From: Effrenium voratum
Taxonomy: Eukaryota; Sar; Dinophyceae; Suessiales; Symbiodiniaceae
Length of the DNA stretch: 64,000 nt
Assembly: GCA_963377175.1 (NCBI GenBank)
Contig: CAUJNA010003292.1
Span: 448,254 to 512,253 of the forward strand
Direction of reading: 5' to 3'
The number at the start of each line of letters is the position of its first letter. The first letter of the stretch is position 1. Below, in pieces: positions 61,869 to 64,000 of the stretch. The notes below the pieces were generated by a model that had not been told where the DNA came from, searched no databases, and saw only the letters and a program-made list of their open reading frames with translations. Position numbers and translations under genes: made by a program.

Positions 61869-64000
61869 TTGAGGGCAGCTGCAAACACGTATCTTTACAC
61901 AGGTGGCCTTACTTTCCCAACTGACAGGAAGAGCAGCCTCCAACACACGCTGACTGAGCCTTCCTTTGCAAGCCTTGGCAATGGCAATTCGATTGGGCGA
62001 TGAGCTGCTGCCGTGTCATTAACACTCGCTGGCACGCGCTTCGCGTGAAAAATCGTGAAAAGGCCGTGAAAATCCGTGACTAGGCCGTGAAAATCCGTGA
62101 AAATCCGTGAAAAATCGTGAGAAACACTTCAAAAACGCTTTTCCCTGGGGGTCGGAGGCCCTTAAAACAAAGGCCTTTCCGGCTCGGCCTCTCTAGGCCT
62201 GTGAAGGCCTTTGTTTGCAAACTTTCACTGTTGTAAGTATTATTTGGGCATGGAACTTCTAGCATCCGCTCTTGAGAAACACTTTTTCCCATCATTCTGT
62301 CTCGCCCTCTTGATGTTTGAGTGAGCCTTGTTTGACGCATAAACGTTTTTTCTTGCCATTGCAAGATTTGCGAAGCTTCACATGTTAACTTCTGTACTTA
62401 GACCAGGGTGACAGTCACAATTAGCACGATGTCGGAATTTCCGGAACAGCATCAACTATGTGAAAGAAGGTTAGCATAAACAGGCAGAATATTCAGGCCA
62501 GCACGTTGGGCAAATACATACACATAGGAGCGGCCCAGCAAACAACCTAGAAAACAAACGTTAAACAACTACATATTCCAGCCCTTTGCGTCTAGAAAGG
62601 TCGGTTATGGCAAACATCGTGTTCAAATTCAGTTAAAACCAGTCTAGTACTATAGTACTTTGTTGGTAATGCCAGTGACGTGAGTCAAACGTACTTGCCC
62701 GCCACTTCACACAAAGCAATGCGCGTGTCGTGACAACTGTAGTAGCTTAGTCCGTGGCTTGAACTGTGAGGTTCCTTGCAGCATTTGACTTCCCAAGACG
62801 ACCTGAAATCAGCAAACTGGCAGACTCGCAACCCAAATGACTCTGGCCAGGAGAACAGCTGAATGTGGCTCATGTTAAGGCCCACGCAGTCAGTGTGTCA
62901 GCTAGTGACCCTTCAACTTGCGGCCACTGCCTGTACACAAAGCGGCACACTTATCAAGCCCGATTCTTGTTGCGAATTGCTTACGCCACATATTTTTGTG
63001 GGCTCACACATTTTAATGCACATGCTTCTTGTGAGCTGAAGCATGCCAGCAGGGCAAGTCTAGACAACCACTCATGTGACACAGCGCCCTGGACGCAGCG
63101 GCATCTTCAGTCCACAACCTTCGGGACTAGGAAGCGTGAAACACCGCGAAACAAGCGTGAAACTACCGTGAAAGGCCCTTTTTTGGGCGTAAACGGCCAT
63201 TTTTAGGCGTGAACTCGTAGCTTGGCTCCCTGCTCGTTAAGTTCTGGCTGAAACTAGACACTGGACCTTGCGTTGTTTGCCAAACATGGCTCACGTACGT
63301 GCACTCACGTCTGTTCACTGAAAGGAAAATGCTTTTTACCGCTATTATTTGTCCATTTTGATCCCCCAGGCCGGCAAGACGGACATCTTTGCAAATGGCG
63401 ATGCAATTGCAAACGCGGAAAAAGCAAACGCATTGCGCACAAGCAACGCCCAAAAGGCAAGCAGTGGAGGAACCGTTGACCCTTCCCAAAGCAGTGAAAG
63501 TTGCAAGCACCAGCGCAACTGACCACAGGAGGCAGGCAGGCCCCTGTGCGGGTGGGTTTGGTTGTTGCAGTCGCTCGCATCGCGTCGACGGGCTATCAAA
63601 AAACTGCACTGTGGGGCAGAAGGACAAATCAGGAGTGGAGTAAGGGTAGGCTGGCAGGTTTCACAGCCCGATATAGCACCAATGTGCAGCTCATGTTAGC
63701 AGCGCCTCCTCTTCAGGCACTGCCTTCGTGGAACTACGCCTACGATAACCTAACCACTAGCCTTTGCCTGGCGCTCGCAGCACGGATGGAAGCGAATTCA
63801 AGCAAACCCCGCATCATACATATATCCAATTGCGTTGCCTTAACGTTCTTACTGCTGAAAAGGCTGCAATTCCTTGTAAATGGAATGGCAAGCTAGTTTC
63901 GTTGCTCGCAGTCAAGAAGAGTAAGTTATTTAAACACGCTCAGAGCTAGCCAAGCCTTCAATATGAAACTAAGTTAAAAGTGATGCCTATCTCACTCTCT
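61869..64000 (-). repeat. Right arm of large inverted repeat (runs to window end)
   Basis: Reverse complement of the left arm, starting TTTGAGGGCAGCTGCAAAC and reaching TGATGCCTATCTCACTCTC at the window end, so its outer border is not seen. The 154-codon minus-strand frame at 63,163-63,627 matches part of the left-arm frame but a frameshift separates their N-terminal parts, which argues against a working gene. Confidence 0.93.

Noticed and set aside
63163..63627. 154-codon minus-strand frame in the right arm
   Set aside because: Same DNA family as the left-arm frame but its N-terminal half is in another frame; treated as repeat DNA.

Overview
The window looks like nuclear DNA of a dinoflagellate. 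I base this on four things. The coding signal is cut into very short exons, all on the + strand. Reconstructed introns mostly use GC (some GT, one GA) at the 5' splice site and AG|G at the 3' site, a pattern known from Symbiodiniaceae and related dinoflagellates. The introns are packed with several families of short terminal-inverted-repeat (TIR) elements of the 'introner' kind. Plant-type TTTAGGG repeat fragments occur internally. I saw no prokaryotic gene layout, rRNA, tRNA or CRISPR. Species cannot be named.

Layout. (1) 1,572-40,490: one gene, followed in phase through 24 exons (1,482 coding bases, 494 codons including the stop, mean exon 62 bases, in 38.9 kb). It encodes a signal peptide peptidase-like (SPP/SPPL) intramembrane aspartyl protease: an N-terminal membrane anchor, a luminal protease-associated (PA) domain, a multi-pass core with the FD and GLGD catalytic aspartates and the PAL motif, and a short acidic tail. 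The 5' end is not found. (2) About 42,800-53,050: a second + strand gene of unknown function, seen as seven in-phase short exons rich in charged helical residues. (3) 43,916-44,904: a minus-strand open stretch, possibly a broken retroposed gene. (4) 53,600-58,300: small inverted and direct repeats, CA-rich satellites and GC-rich sequence without a recognisable gene. (5) 58,330 to the window end: a very large imperfect palindrome with arms of about 2.1-2.3 kb around a 1.25 kb AT-rich loop of TTTTAAGAT-type repeats.

Introns. Eight families of roughly 90-185 bp elements (A to I, skipping G) with recognisable TIRs, plus a J family without clear TIRs, recur between exons. They often begin or end within a few to 60 bases of an exon. 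Two family B copies are almost identical, so movement was recent. Several introns are flanked by 5-12 bp direct repeats containing AGGC or AGGA, as expected if introns arose by insertion with target-site duplication. That model would also explain the many GC donors.

Limits. Exon borders were deduced by eye from reading-frame phase, splice dinucleotides and remembered family motifs. No alignment, RNA evidence or database search was available. Splice counts are partly circular because AG|G and GC/GT were used in choosing borders.
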